Shown here: positions 43,561-54,985 of the stretch, in pieces
How positions within the stretch are numbered: position 1 is the stretch's first letter
How the letters are laid out: the number at the start of each line of letters is the position of its first letter
NCBI GenBank assembly: GCA_029948255.1
Contig: JALIZF010001862.1
Location: forward strand, 930,001-994,000
Direction of reading: 5' to 3'
DNA length: 64,000 nt
Origin: Telmatactis stephensoni
Taxonomy: Eukaryota > Cnidaria > Anthozoa > Actiniaria > Isophelliidae
The notes under the pieces: model-generated
What the model was told of the DNA's origin: nothing
Databases searched by the model: none
Seen by the model: only the letters and a program-made list of their open reading frames with translations
Program-made: the position numbers and the translations under genes

Positions 43561-46498
43561 TGATAAATTTCATGCTGTGACAGTCTTTATTATCTAAAGA
43601 TACTCTGTACCTGTTGCCTTCACAGCAGCCATCGGAAGACTGAGTGGTGCTTAATTCCCTTGTGAACCGTGGAAGATAGTTTCGAGCCTTTCGCCGCAAA
43701 GGACGCATTTTCAGGGTCACTTTGGCTCTGATTAGCAGGTTGGTTGCTGGAGATGGATGATCCCACTTCAGCTCTTGGGAACCTTTCTGAACAGAGACCC
43801 GAAGACTCCAAGTTGACAAAATAGTTGGCAGCAGACTCTGGCCAGCTTGGCTTTCTGATTTCTGACATATCTTTGGTAGGTTAGTTTTCTTGCACAAGCT
43901 GTAAGGATTATCAATTTCGTTTGAGCAACTAGCATAGCCCTCTTCGTACACAGTAATGTATGTGCTATGTCCTCTAGGAAGAACGTAAGTTACTCCGGTG
44001 TGTGGTTCTGTTAAGGAAACTAGACTTCCAGCAACTGATCTTATGACAACGCTAGTAGTTGTGTGTTCTTTGTCTGCTCCGGTTTTGTATTTTTTAAGGG
44101 GTAAAAAGATTTTGAAATCCTTCACGAAGGGGACACTCATTTCATGTCTGAGAAGCCATCTATAGTCTTGCAACCACTGGCCATCAACAGGGAACTTGAA
44201 TGAAACATTCTTTCCATCCCCCAAGCTTTGTAAATCGATATAACCCGTATCGCCATGGTATTTTGGTTGCGTTGGAATATACACATCACGTTCGTATTTT
44301 ACATAACGTGCATTATCTCTGTAGGCTATCAGAGAGTCGATGTTCTCCTTGGTGAAAAGACCATTGACGGTTGAACATTCTGCAACAGGTCTTCCCAAAT
44401 GTTTGTATTCAAGTATGTCACAATACAGAGACGCGTGTGTTTGGATTCGAAATTGCATCATAAATGAGCCAATCATTAAATTACCGGCATCTAGAACATC
44501 TCCTTTTCCTTGGATGTTCTTGGAAAGTCTAGCCGCTATTTCTCCACGCACAACTCTAGCCACAGCTTCAACCAGCTGAAACTGATAATCAAATATCTCT
44601 TCTCGAATGGTAAAGAATTGACCAAGGGTGCCTTCGAGTTCTTCGCATAATTGCATGGCATTTGCAACCCCTTTTGCAATAGAACCAGCAATGCCCGCTT
44701 CTTCATTAAGAAGATCACAGGCAGCGTCCTTATATGCCGACCATAAATGGTTATTATGGGCCAAACGTGACCGATCGGTTTGAGGAGTATATTTTCCATA
44801 TTCTTCAACAAACTTGTCTGCATCAGCTTTGATATTGCTTACTCTATTACTTCGTATCTTGTCCACAAGAGCTTTGAGTGACGTGATTTGTTTTTTGTTG
44901 CTGTTTTGATAGCCATTGAACGCCTGGCCTATTGTAAGAGAATCATCTGCCAATTCCTGTAGTTTAAGAATCATAACGAATGCTTTTGTACCTTTTGCTG
45001 CGATGTCAGCAACTCTACCAGATTTCTCAAGAATATCATCAGCATCAGGCCCAGCGAAAATAAGTTTCATGGGATTACAGTTCTGAGCGATTGTCGCTGT
45101 CAGTTGGTATGCTCTTTCTATTGCTTCTAAAGCCAAAACTGACGCCATAAAAGATAATGTAAAACACATTTTGTCAGTAAGCTTTTTTTCTACTTTTGAC
45201 GAAGACTTTTCGTACTTATTTAGCTCGTTTTGAATGAATTGAACGTCAGCATCCGCTATGCCTTCATCGTATTCTGCAAGGTCTTGAAAATATGAAGAGA
45301 TTCCTGAAACAGATGCTTGAAGATTCTCGTCTAGTCTCTGTATAGATTGCAAAACTTCGATATGATTCATTGAATTCCTCTTGAGCTCCATCATTTTAGC
45401 GTGGTCCACATTTTCATACAAACGAAGATCCTTCACCAGACCTGGCTCTATTCGATAGTTTTGAGCTTTTTTTATCAGCAAATACTCTTTAAAAATATCA
45501 GCATATGGGCAAGCCTTGCGGAACCTAAGATAATTACAGGATAGCTGGGCACTTTTAAATTTTGTTTCTTTTTCTTGAACCATTTGCAATGCAGTACGGA
45601 GATCTGCAAAGGCTTTCTTTTCAACAGCATCATCGAAAAATGTCTTCCATGTGGGATTAAAGTAGTCGGGCAATGAGGTCCAAAACGCCATCAACAGTTT
45701 CATCTCGCGTACAAGGTCTAGCTTATTCTTGATGTAATCTTGGCATTCTGGTTTTTTAGCGCGGCAAGCTGACTGAAGGCAAATGCGTAGTTGGAAGACG
45801 TAAGGAATTTTATACCACAAGAGGGTAGTCATCATTGGTAAAGCCTCCTTAAGATTGCATTTCTTGTCACTTGTACAAGCTTTTGTCACGTCTGTGTTCA
45901 CATCGTTTCCAGCGTTATCAAAAAGGTATTTTTTATGGGAGCACGATTGGAGATCACGGCATATTTTCGTGATACTGATTTCTTCCGGAGGTTTTTCAAT
46001 GTTCTCCTGACAAATCTCCTTAACGGGTATTCTATAGAGAGACCTCCAATTCGACTCCAATAACTTTTCGATGCCTTGTTGTAATTTGGAGTAGAACTTT
46101 GCATAATTGTTTAGACGCCAGTTGTCTAATTCGGTGCTCATGAAAAAATTACGGTGATCACGAACATTGAAGTTACGATCAGAGTTTTGAGTGAAGCCTG
46201 GTATTCTGTAGTAACGGATCTTTCTGGCTTCAATACTGCCACTGAAATCATACTCGTCAACTTTATCCCATGCGCTGATAACGACCTGCAAATGACCTAA
46301 GATATCTTCATTTCGCTCCACATTGTCTAACATCTCTCCCCATTCTGGACATGAATGCACTATATTTACAAATATATCTGTGTTAACTACAACATCGTTA
46401 AAGCCTATGGCCCAGTTGTTGAGCCAGTAATCGATGTCACTAAGGACACGGTTTTCCATCAGCGCGAAAACGGCAGTAAAGATAAGAAGAAACTTCAT
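43535..46498 (-). CDS. Large secreted protein of unknown family (987 residues)
   Basis: One uninterrupted frame of 987 codons starts MKFLLIFTAVFALMENRVLSD, a good signal peptide, with no further TM segment visible. Residues of about 20-700 look predominantly helical and amphipathic, with scattered Cys (QSCSHKKY, DKKCNL, CLQSACRAKKPEC). The C-terminal third is richer in beta-like segments (NVSFKFPVDGQWL, FVKDFKIFLPL, GVTYVLPRGHSTYITV). Just upstream of the ATG a pyrimidine tract and CTGCAG acceptor indicate a 5'UTR intron, so this is probably not a retrocopy. I recognise no domain. The last dozen codons (MKFIIYVSGNIA) and the stop lie in the TTTACG-rich repeat, so the present C-terminus may be transposon-derived. 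No functional link to the receptor cluster is evident. Confidence 0.75.
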   Translation of the reverse strand: MKFLLIFTAVFALMENRVLSDIDYWLNNWAIGFNDVVVNTDIFVNIVHSCPEWGEMLDNVERNEDILGHLQVVISAWDKVDEYDFSGSIEARKIRYYRIPGFTQNSDRNFNVRDHRNFFMSTELDNWRLNNYAKFYSKLQQGIEKLLESNWRSLYRIPVKEICQENIEKPPEEISITKICRDLQSCSHKKYLFDNAGNDVNTDVTKACTSDKKCNLKEALPMMTTLLWYKIPYVFQLRICLQSACRAKKPECQDYIKNKLDLVREMKLLMAFWTSLPDYFNPTWKTFFDDAVEKKAFADLRTALQMVQEKETKFKSAQLSCNYLRFRKACPYADIFKEYLLIKKAQNYRIEPGLVKDLRLYENVDHAKMMELKRNSMNHIEVLQSIQRLDENLQASVSGISSYFQDLAEYDEGIADADVQFIQNELNKYEKSSSKVEKKLTDKMCFTLSFMASVLALEAIERAYQLTATIAQNCNPMKLIFAGPDADDILEKSGRVADIAAKGTKAFVMILKLQELADDSLTIGQAFNGYQNSNKKQITSLKALVDKIRSNRVSNIKADADKFVEEYGKYTPQTDRSRLAHNNHLWSAYKDAACDLLNEEAGIAGSIAKGVANAMQLCEELEGTLGQFFTIREEIFDYQFQLVEAVARVVRGEIAARLSKNIQGKGDVLDAGNLMIGSFMMQFRIQTHASLYCDILEYKHLGRPVAECSTVNGLFTKENIDSLIAYRDNARYVKYERDVYIPTQPKYHGDTGYIDLQSLGDGKNVSFKFPVDGQWLQDYRWLLRHEMSVPFVKDFKIFLPLKKYKTGADKEHTTTSVVIRSVAGSLVSLTEPHTGVTYVLPRGHSTYITVYEEGYASCSNEIDNPYSLCKKTNLPKICQKSESQAGQSLLPTILSTWSLRVSVQKGSQELKWDHPSPATNLLIRAKVTLKMRPLRRKARNYLPRFTRELSTTQSSDGCCEGNRYRVSLDNKDCHSMKFIIYVSGNIA

Positions 46499-47533
46499 CT
46501 TTCGTCTGCAGAAAAAGAAAAGGAGACAAATCTGTTAATGAGAATTAATACTAAAGTTTCGCCATAGACCATGGCATTTACAAGTTTTTGTGGCTATAGA
46601 TTCGTAAAGGCACTGGCCACTATGTCATAGAGTTGTAGGTCCGTCCGTGGGTAACACCACAGGAAGCCCAAAAACCGTCCTTGCGGAATACCATAAGAAG
46701 CCGAAAAATAAATATCGAAAGAGGATAGATAACAAGGCGCATATCTGCGTGAACTCGGGCTTCCTGTACTGTACCCTCTGAGTTTTCTTCGTACAAATTT
46801 CGGTAACTACTCATGGCTGTATGCCATAGTCGTCTTCCTTATACCCTAAATCAACCCTAGGAGCGACAATGTTGACATTCAGCCATGAAGTATAAACCCA
46901 ATTTTTTCTTAGCGCTGAGAATTTTTGTTTTGTGTCACCTTTCGTCTAAAAGCCCTGTGCATTCACTATTATTCACAACAATTTCAAGGCTTGACCTGCT
47001 TTGTAAAGTATCACGCAATATTGCGCACAGCTCTCAGGAAAAACATCTAAACTTACTTCAGTTTCACAAACATCGCCTGACATCTAAAGTCAGAACACCT
47101 TTTAAATCTAGTGGTCCACAGGGTACAGAGGAGATACCATCGACCCCATTAAAAGTAGACCAATCCTCTACTTCCACTCCAATCAATGGGGGGCCGTCGT
47201 ACCTCGTACCTCTGTTCCAGGATTGGTACTTTCCTACTACTTACGCCAATTGCTGTATTTTCTATGGTGTGGGATAAAATAGTTATACAATGGTTTCTTG
47301 TGGCATACTGTGAACATCCCACTCGTCACTTGTATTTTCTTTGTATATACACCCGCCTAAAGGCTCGTGTATATACTAGAAAAAACAAGTGACTCGTGGA
47401 ATATTCCACGGTACGCCACTCGATCGAAACCATTGTATAACTACTATGTCCTTTATGAGCGTCCATCAGTTTATAACAAACTCTGACTTGCTACTGACAA
47501 TAGCCACATGCGCCTATTAGGCGCCTATTTTTA

Positions 47534-47710
47534 GGGGCCGTTCACACTGAGATTGCTTCAGCTGGATCGATCTGAGATTGATCTCAGGCCCTGTTAGCTC
47601 CTGTTCACACTACAGGGTTCTAGATCGATCTGAGTTCGATCCACGTTGAAGCGATGTACTAGACTGGATCGATCTCAAATCGATCTAATGCTGTAGTGTG
47701 AACAGGGCCT
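47534..47710. mobile_element. GTTCACAC-ended foldback with GATCGATCTGAG repeats
   Basis: It opens GGGGCCGTTCACACT and closes AGTGTGAACAGGGCCT. The interior carries GATCGATCT motifs in both orientations. A shorter relative lies at 49548-49650. Confidence 0.7.
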
Positions 47711-48336
47711 CAGTCCACTTTGGGACCGCGTTCACATTAGAAATATCCAACTTGAGGTAGAATCGGAAAGACGTGGAATTAGAACCCAAAGGTCTCGGGA
47801 TCAAATCCCAAATGAAATTTTGCACAAATGAATTTAATCTTTTTTCTCTTTTTATTTCTGTCCGTCTTGTCTCATTTTCAACTTTGCCGATAATTGTGAT
47901 ATCGAATGATATGGTTGAATAAAATAGTTCTGCTTACCAAACTGTCTATGAAGACTGGGTTCTAATAAGTTCAACAAGTTGTTGGCATTTAACCAATGCA
48001 AGTTGTTCAGCGATGATTGAAATTATTATTGGAAATCTGAAGTCTTTTATTTTGGAGCTAAAAAAGTAGACGTTTCAGAATAAAACTGCGTCATCAAAAC
48101 TCCTACATATTAAAATATATACCTTTTACGAAAAACGTAGACGGTCTGAAATCTGAATCTGAATCTGGATCTAAATCTGAGACTAAATAAAATTGCGAGA
48201 ATGATGCTTTTATCATTAAATATGCACATTATCATCCATTCATACTCATATCACTTTATATTGTAATTTATTCCAAGTTCGTACCAACAATTTCCTTCCT
48301 TCTCGCTAAGATTCAGACTCAGAGTTCGTTTTTCGT

Positions 48337-48590
48337 AAGGCCCGGTTCACACGACGACATAAGCATAGTCATAGTCATAAGCATAAGCATAAGAAAACAA
48401 AACTTTTCCATTTTCTTATGCTTATGCTTATGACGTTATGTTGAGCGTGTGAACCGGTAAAAAACGCTTATGCTTATGCTTATGGCCCAGTTCACACGAC
48501 GACATAAGCATAAGGTTTTTTTTTACCGGTTCACACGCGCAACATAACGTCATAAGCATAAGAAAATGGAAAAGTTTTGTTTCTTATGCT
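48337..48590. mobile_element. GTTCACAC-ended foldback with CTTATG/CATAAG hexamer arrays
   Basis: CCCGGTTCACACGACGACAT and related CACACG segments bracket arrays of ATAAGC/GCTTAT in inverted orientation. It looks like two adjacent or nested copies. Confidence 0.7.
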
Positions 48591-49117
48591 CTAACCACTG
48601 AGCTATGGGTGAGTCACCCATTTCAATCCTACATAAGTTACTACATTCATTTATTCCATTTCTCTGGGTGGGTGGTTGGTTCACTTTACTAGTGCACACG
48701 GCTTTGTGCGTGCGAAAATGAATGTCACAGGTTGCAAGTTTCCTTTTGTTTGTTTTACCAATTGATCAGGGAAAAAAAACATCTATCCGGCTATATAGTG
48801 CTCGATCATTTGTTCTTCAGCACACTTCATCCACAATACACCTAATTCCAAAATCAGTGGTGGACACTAGTGACAGCAGAGAGCATGAAAGCGAGGCATC
48901 GAGATCCACAATTCATGTTAAAGTTTATCTGTAGGAAATCTGTTGCTAATTTTGTCTTGCCGGTGTTTTTCTTTACCCTACATAGAAATAAGCCTTGATA
49001 TTTGATGTTTTGGTTTTGTTTTACTCTACTGATTGTCACCGCTGTCGCCATTTTGGAATAAGGTGTATATCTTTTGATATTAATGGAGTTATAGCAATTG
49101 GAAAATCGATTTATATT

Positions 49118-49356
49118 GTTATTTATTTGTTTATTTATTTATTTATTCATTTTTATTCCGCCATTCATTCATTCATTTGTTTATTTATTTATTTTTATTC
49201 CGCCATTCATTCATTCATTCATTCATTCATTCATTCATTTGTTTATTTATTTATTTATTTATTTATTTATTATTATTATTATTTTATTCCGCCATTCATT
49301 CATTCAGTCATTCATTCATTCATTTGTTTATTTATTTATTTATCTATTTATTCATT
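49118..49356. repeat. (TTTA)n/(TTCA)n tetranucleotide arrays
   Basis: Alternating ATTT and ATTC arrays are separated by repeated TTTTATTCCGCC. The Ile/Phe/His-rich frames here are artefacts. Confidence 0.95.
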
Positions 49357-49547
49357 TTTCGTGTATATATTGTCTCGCTTTTCGCTACTTCAGTTTAGTA
49401 AAGCGATCAAGCACGTCTCCTATTGCAATATAGAAGCGATAGAAGTTATATTTTATGTTTTGGTTGAGTTGAGCCCAGGAAAAAAGACCATACTTTATCC
49501 ACTTCTAGCAACCTTGTATGCGTCCAACCTGGATCGCACTTGTCCAA

Positions 49548-49650
49548 GGCCTCGTTCACACTACAGCATTAGATCGATCTGAGGTCGCTTCAAGCTGGAT
49601 CGAACTCAGATCGATCTAGAACTGCAGTGTAGCTCAGTGTGAAGAGGGCC
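49548..49650. mobile_element. Short GTTCACAC-ended foldback
   Basis: GGCCTCGTTCACACTACAGC and GTGTGAAGAGGGCC form inverted ends around GATCGATCT-type motifs like those at 47534-47710. Confidence 0.65.
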
Positions 49651-49942
49651 ATAGATCTCATGCGGTTTTTTTGGAAAATAATAAATCAAGATCTTATCTC
49701 TAGTTGCATTGAATCGGCCGATCCTGACTTGATTTGCTCATTTAAAATAAATTCAATAAAATCATGATTTTAAATTGCTGACCATGACAGTTTGCAAAGA
49801 AAGAATGTGAGCTCTACCAAAGAACCTTTTTAGATAAGTGACTCTATTATTCAAATAAATGACTCATAAAGTAAAGCGATATTGAGATATATTAAAGAAT
49901 TAAGAACTTGTGATGGCCAGAGTCTTTTTAATAAATGAGTTC

Positions 49943-49949
49943 TTAGGAG

Positions 49950-49988
<39 letters not shown>

Positions 49989-50036
49989 ACTTCTTTTGTT
50001 TTCTTTTCCCTGGGGGCCACAGAACAAAAGAAGTCG

Positions 50037-50068
<32 letters not shown>

Positions 50069-50080
50069 TACAGCCCCTTA
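49943..50080. mobile_element. Near-perfect foldback element
   Basis: GAGGCGAGCCAGCCCGGTAA and TTACCGGGCTGGCTCGCCTC plus flanking bases form long inverted arms, with TTCTTTTGTT/AACAAAAGAA inside. Confidence 0.85.
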
Positions 50081-50595
50081 GCCACGATTTGGGGCTTAAT
50101 GCTCCCTTGCATTTGCCACGCCTTAATAATTCAGTTGCTTATTAAGGCTTGGTTTTCTCGGAGCTTACCTGCCAAAAGTTAGACGCCAGTTGCCTCAAAT
50201 TCCACTGAGAGTTCTGTTCGACCTATCATAGTGTAAAAGTGCATAGTAAATGAATTTTTCAAAAATTAACGTGGTTGGGGTAAAGTCATACGACGTCACA
50301 GCAATCTGACTCAATTCGAATTTTATCGAAAACAAAAACAACAAAACCGGCAACATCAACAACAAAACAACTACAACAACTGCAACAACAACAACAACAA
50401 CAAAATCAAAAGGATGTGACAATGCGGAGTTGTGTGGAAGAACATAAAATATCATCATACGTTCCGCAACTGGAGTTATTGAAATATCCTTAAAAAATAG
50501 GCAGCCTAGGACTGCATGTGCATGAATACCATTCCAATCCACTTACTAGTGAAGTGAATGTAGTCCAAAAAACATGAAATACATAAATAGATAAA

Positions 50596-53340
50596 ATTTA
50601 AGGTGTTTACCAGTAGTATTTTGGTGATCGATTTTGACAAAACTTCCAATTTTATTTTTGAAAATTGGTCAATTTACATTTGTCTGATCAAAATGATTTT
50701 CACACAAGATACTAAGGAGGGATTGAAGATTTGATTGATGCCAATTTTTTTCCATGATGCGTTGCTATGGCAACGAAAAACAAAGATCATTGAATTCAGT
50801 TTCCTAAAATATCTCCCGTTTTTAACCAACTCAAAATCAGAAAGCTTTATCAGAGGGATTTTGAATAAATCCCGAAAAACTTATCAAGGCTATTAAATTT
50901 GGTGACTCGAAATTAACGCACGAGAAAAAATTCCAACTTTCGCAAAATAACTTTTAATTGATGTCACACAAAGTTGCCAAAAGTCTTTGTTTATTGGTCC
51001 TGTGAGCGGCTTTGATGTAAGTTGTAAGCGCTAAAAAAGTGGAAACTGGTCGACCATTCACACGAAAGCACAGTTGACAAGAAAAATTATATCTCTTCAA
51101 AGGAACAACTTACTTGGAATATTGTATTGATGAATATTGGAAGACTACAAGACGAGAAAAAGAGGATTTTTGTAGAATAATAATAATAATAATAACATAT
51201 TTTAACAGGATAACCATTTCAGTTATAAAAAATTGCTATCAATATGGGTCATGTATAAAAAAAACTATACTATACGTTAAAAATCGTCTCGTGTAACACC
51301 GCCTTTAAAGCTTCCAATATTTTTAAAGATCATTCGTGAATAAAAGATTGATTTGAAAAACGTTGCTAAAATACGTATATTGGTCTTACTTTCAGTCCGA
51401 GATATGAAATGCATGTCTGCAAATGATTGAAGTTTAAAGTTTGAAAATCCGACCAATTTGAGCCGAGTTATGATAAGTCAAAGTGATCCAGATTCCTATA
51501 GATTTTGGCACGTTTGCCCCCATTCAAAATGGCGGACGAAAGCGTACGCGTGAAGTGGCTTATTAGTTTCATTATTTTGTTTTTTAGAGTTGTCCCTTTT
51601 TTCATTTTGTTTTCTGTCAATCTTTTGAGTCGATCAACGAACAATGATCACTGAAAAGCGGAGAAAGAAAAATAAAATAAAATAAAATGACGATAAACGA
51701 CGACAGGAAATGCGAAAAATAGAGAAACGATGAACGTGAAAAGTTAAAGATTGTCAAAAGAAAAGTGTATATACTGGACATGATGTGGAAAAAATAAGTA
51801 CGAACAACGTATTTAACAGTGAAAGCAAGTATTTTGCCACATCATACATCTCTAGTTAATGAATTAATGAGTTTTTACTGCTGTCAGAAGTTCCCAAAAT
51901 CCAAGCGCTAAAGTTTGTGTATTTTTCGTAAGACATATTAAACTAACCTCACCTTTTTGTGCCTTGTCTTTATTCTACTGTCCTCTCTGACTAAATGATC
52001 ACCCTAACCTATCAGTGCTTATCTATATAGTTTCTGTGGCGTGATCTATATTGCGTGAAATATTAAAAATGTTCGCTATTGGATAAGGTGATGACCTCAC
52101 AGTTTCACGGCTGTCAATCCTTGCAACGTGTACATAGAATTTGAAGGTTATCAAAATTCATTTCCAGTTTGATAATAATGGTACTGTTATGCATTGAAAT
52201 ACATATACGCTAACTCCTGCATATACCGAATCTTATATTTCTAATTTCCCACTTTTGAGTTTTCAAGACTAGAATTCTCATTTCACGATTGGGTAAACCA
52301 ATGATTAGCATGGCATTATCGACCGAGTTTCACCTGTTGTGTGTGCTTTCTGTGCTTGCAAGTTTACGCAATTTAGTAAGAATGAAAAAATGTTCAACGC
52401 AAACATCTGGAGCTACACCAGATTTGAAAGCGCAAGGGATACGCATCTCCGTCCACTTTAGAAACAGTTTTTTGGTCTAAGATATGAAAGTAAGCAAGAA
52501 TTCGAAAATGTAAGTTCTTTTAGGTTAGATTTCAATTTCAGTTTTCAGGTTTTAAAATTTAATGTGTATCGTCTTCCATTATAGGGGGAGGAGACTTGGA
52601 GGGCTGGTAGGTTTTAACTGATCGATGAACTTAAACTGAATGGACACACGGCATCCCTAACTCTGGGCACGCGGGCCAGTCATTTTTGGCACGACACCCT
52701 TAATTATTATCGTGTGAACAGAAAAAAGTTGTCCAGAAATGTCGGTCCGCGTGCCAAGATTTAAGTGTGTCGTGCCATAAAAGTTAAGGCTGTCTTGTAA
52801 ACCGGGCTTAAGTTAAGCAATTAGCATGTGGCAGGTTCCATATTTTAATGTGTTACATCTTCCATTATAGGGGGTGGGACTTGGGGGGCTGGTGGGTTTT
52901 AATTAGCTGATTGATGAAATTAAACGCTTCTATGTTTTTAGAATCAATACTATATACGAGGAATCAGTAACAACATAGCTAGTTAATGATATTGTTTTTC
53001 GGGTTGTTCAGTTTTGTGAATGTACGCTTTTGAGCTCTTTTTTCGTTGCATACGAATTTCAATAAATATGGCAATTAAACATTGTGTCTCTAAAATAATT
53101 CAAATACAAGTAGCCAGCGTCGAAGGCGTTTCTGCATGTGGGACTAAGTAATCTAAATTAGCTTTTCTGAGAGGTTTTAGTTGATTGAATTTTCGACAAC
53201 TGAAACGGAACAAGTGAAAAAGTTTGACAGTTTGGAGTTATATAGTGCGGTTCAATTTCAGCCTCAGCGTAATATATATTTGTTACAGTTTTGGTAAGGC
53301 AGCCCATGGAAAGGCAAGAATTTCATGAATGAATCTGGAA
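50596..53340. other. Intergenic region, part 2
   Basis: I see no coding exon with domain or homology support. The only structured feature noted is the direct repeat pair near 52553 and 52842. Confidence 0.4.
52553..52925. repeat. Direct repeat pair bracketing a GGACACACGG-type segment
   Basis: About 85 bp containing CTTCCATTATAGGGGG and GGCTGGTAGGTTTTAA occurs at 52553-52637 and again, slightly diverged, at 52842-52925. Between them lies a GGCACG/CGTGCC-rich segment that may be an inserted element. Confidence 0.65.
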
Positions 53341-53349
53341 TGTATAAAG

Positions 53350-53767
53350 GTGCGGTAATTAATACGAGCAACAAAATCACTCAACTTGTCTCGCAACATT
53401 GCTGCAAAACAAGTTGAAGAGCGATGCTGTCCACTCGAAAACAAACTTGTCTTGCAACAAAATATAGTTTGCTTGAAAAAGTCTGTTGCAGCAAGTAGAC
53501 AGTCGCTCAACTTTTTGCAACAAAATTTCATATGTTGCGCGTATTACCACCCCAAAGTCAACTTGTCTCGCAGCAAACTGCAAAATGGCTTCCTTCGCGT
53601 TCGTGATTTATCCAATCAAAAGTCAGGATTCACTCAACTTGCAGCAAACTATTTTGTTGCGAGACAAGTTTGTTTTCGGGTGGAAAAACGCGCAGCATCG
53701 CTCTTCAACTCGTCTCGCAGCAATGTTGCGAGACAAGTTGAGTGATTTTGTTGCTCGTATTACCTTA
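53350..53767. mobile_element. Foldback family TAATACGAGCAAC, copy 1
   Basis: It starts GTGCGGTAATTAATACGAGC and ends GCTCGTATTACC. Inverted CTCAACTTGTCTCGCAACAT/ATGTTGCGAGACAAGTTGAG arms surround a core of further inverted CTTGT(C/T)TTGCAAC motifs. The ORFs inside are by-products of the palindrome. Confidence 0.8.
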
Positions 53768-54646
53768 GCTTAAGATATCACCTCAATAAGCTTGAAGATA
53801 AAATCTGTTTCTCCGATATTCTCAATGTATTAAATTAAAAGATACTTATCAAGTTGCCTTTAATGTTACTCGACAGCCTAGATATAAATCATGAATGAAC
53901 TTGTTTTGTGGAAAGTGGTTAGAATCACTGTGATCCCATTCATCTTAGAGAGTTCATTCCTTTCTAGGAAAAAAGCAAATACTTATTAGCTAATTGTACT
54001 ATTTTGATATATTTTCTTCTCCCTTGAAACTCGCGATAGACAACCCCCAGCTTTTGCTTTAAAGTAGTAATTCTTGGACACGGCTGAAAAACGCATTGCG
54101 CATGCTCGAAAATTCGGGGGGAATTCGTAGACGCGTTCGTGTTTACAAACAAAAGTACCGTCGATTCAACTGTCGTGTATTATGCAAATTTCTCGTGTAT
54201 TATTTGACCAGGGAAAGAGAACAACTAACGGGATGTTTTAGGAAAAAATAAGCACTAACTTTTCACGGATAACCTTAACTTTCAAGATTTACTAAACCTT
54301 CAATGGTTTTATCTAAAACTTCTGAATATGCGCAATGCGTTTTTCACCCGTGTCAATTCTTGGTATCAGTGGTAGTATTCTTTTATGTTAAAAACATAAT
54401 TGAACGATACTCTTACCTTGTGTCCTTGTTCTGTATTCATTTGGTGGTTTGTGCTTTACAGATCTTAAAACCCTTTCTGGATTTTTTCTACTAAGTTAGC
54501 TATTAAAATATGGATTATGAAAATACATTGAATGGGAGACTAAGGTTTATTTCGCTCCCCTCCCTCCCAGAGGGCGATTATTAACGAAACGTAACGGTAT
54601 CCTACACATGCCAGAAGATTAAACGCAGTGATCACAGGAAAGTTTT

Positions 54647-54985
54647 GCTCATTTCCAATGATAGGGAATATCTAGGAAATATCTAGGAAATTGCATTTTC
54701 CTATGATAGGAATTGGTCAAAATTTAGGAAAAGAAATTTTCCTACATATTTCCTAGATATTTCCATTCATTGGAAATTGAATTTTCCTAGATATTTCCAT
54801 TCATTGGAAATTGAATTTTCCTAGATATTTCCTATCATAGGAAAATGAAAAGGTAGGAAATACCTAGGAAAATGCAATTTCCAATGATTGGAGATCAGTC
54901 TAGGAAATATGCAGGAAAATTTCTTTTCCTACACTTTGTCCAGTTCCTATCATAGCCTAGATATTTCCTATCATTGGAAATGAGC
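54647..54985. mobile_element. TTTCCTAGATA-rich foldback element
   Basis: The ends GCTCATTTCCAATGATAGG and CCTATCATTGGAAATGAGC are inverted copies. The interior repeats TAGGAAATATCT/AGATATTTCCTA many times. Confidence 0.8.

Larger units (their letters stand above)
46512..50595. other. Repeat-rich intergenic region, part 1
   Basis: I find no supported gene. Contents are GTTCACAC-type foldbacks (47534-47710, 48337-48590, 49548-49650), ATTT/ATTC tetranucleotide arrays (49118-49356), a strong foldback (49943-50080) and a CAA-rich tract near 50335-50403. A 5'UTR exon of the minus-strand 987-codon gene probably lies here but was not identified. Confidence 0.5.

Noticed and set aside
48995..49582. 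195-codon frame rich in Ile, Phe and His
   Set aside because: Translation of ATTT/ATTC tetranucleotide arrays; overlapping frames give similar peptides.
52289..52480. Small frame MGKPMISMALSTEF... with a short hydrophobic stretch
   Set aside because: It looks slightly like a signal-peptide exon, but no phase-compatible downstream exon or homologue was visible.
53386..53773. Overlapping frames around 53.4-53.8 kb
   Set aside because: They lie in a foldback element with inverted CTTGTCTCGCAAC motifs; the peptides repeat the element, not a protein family.
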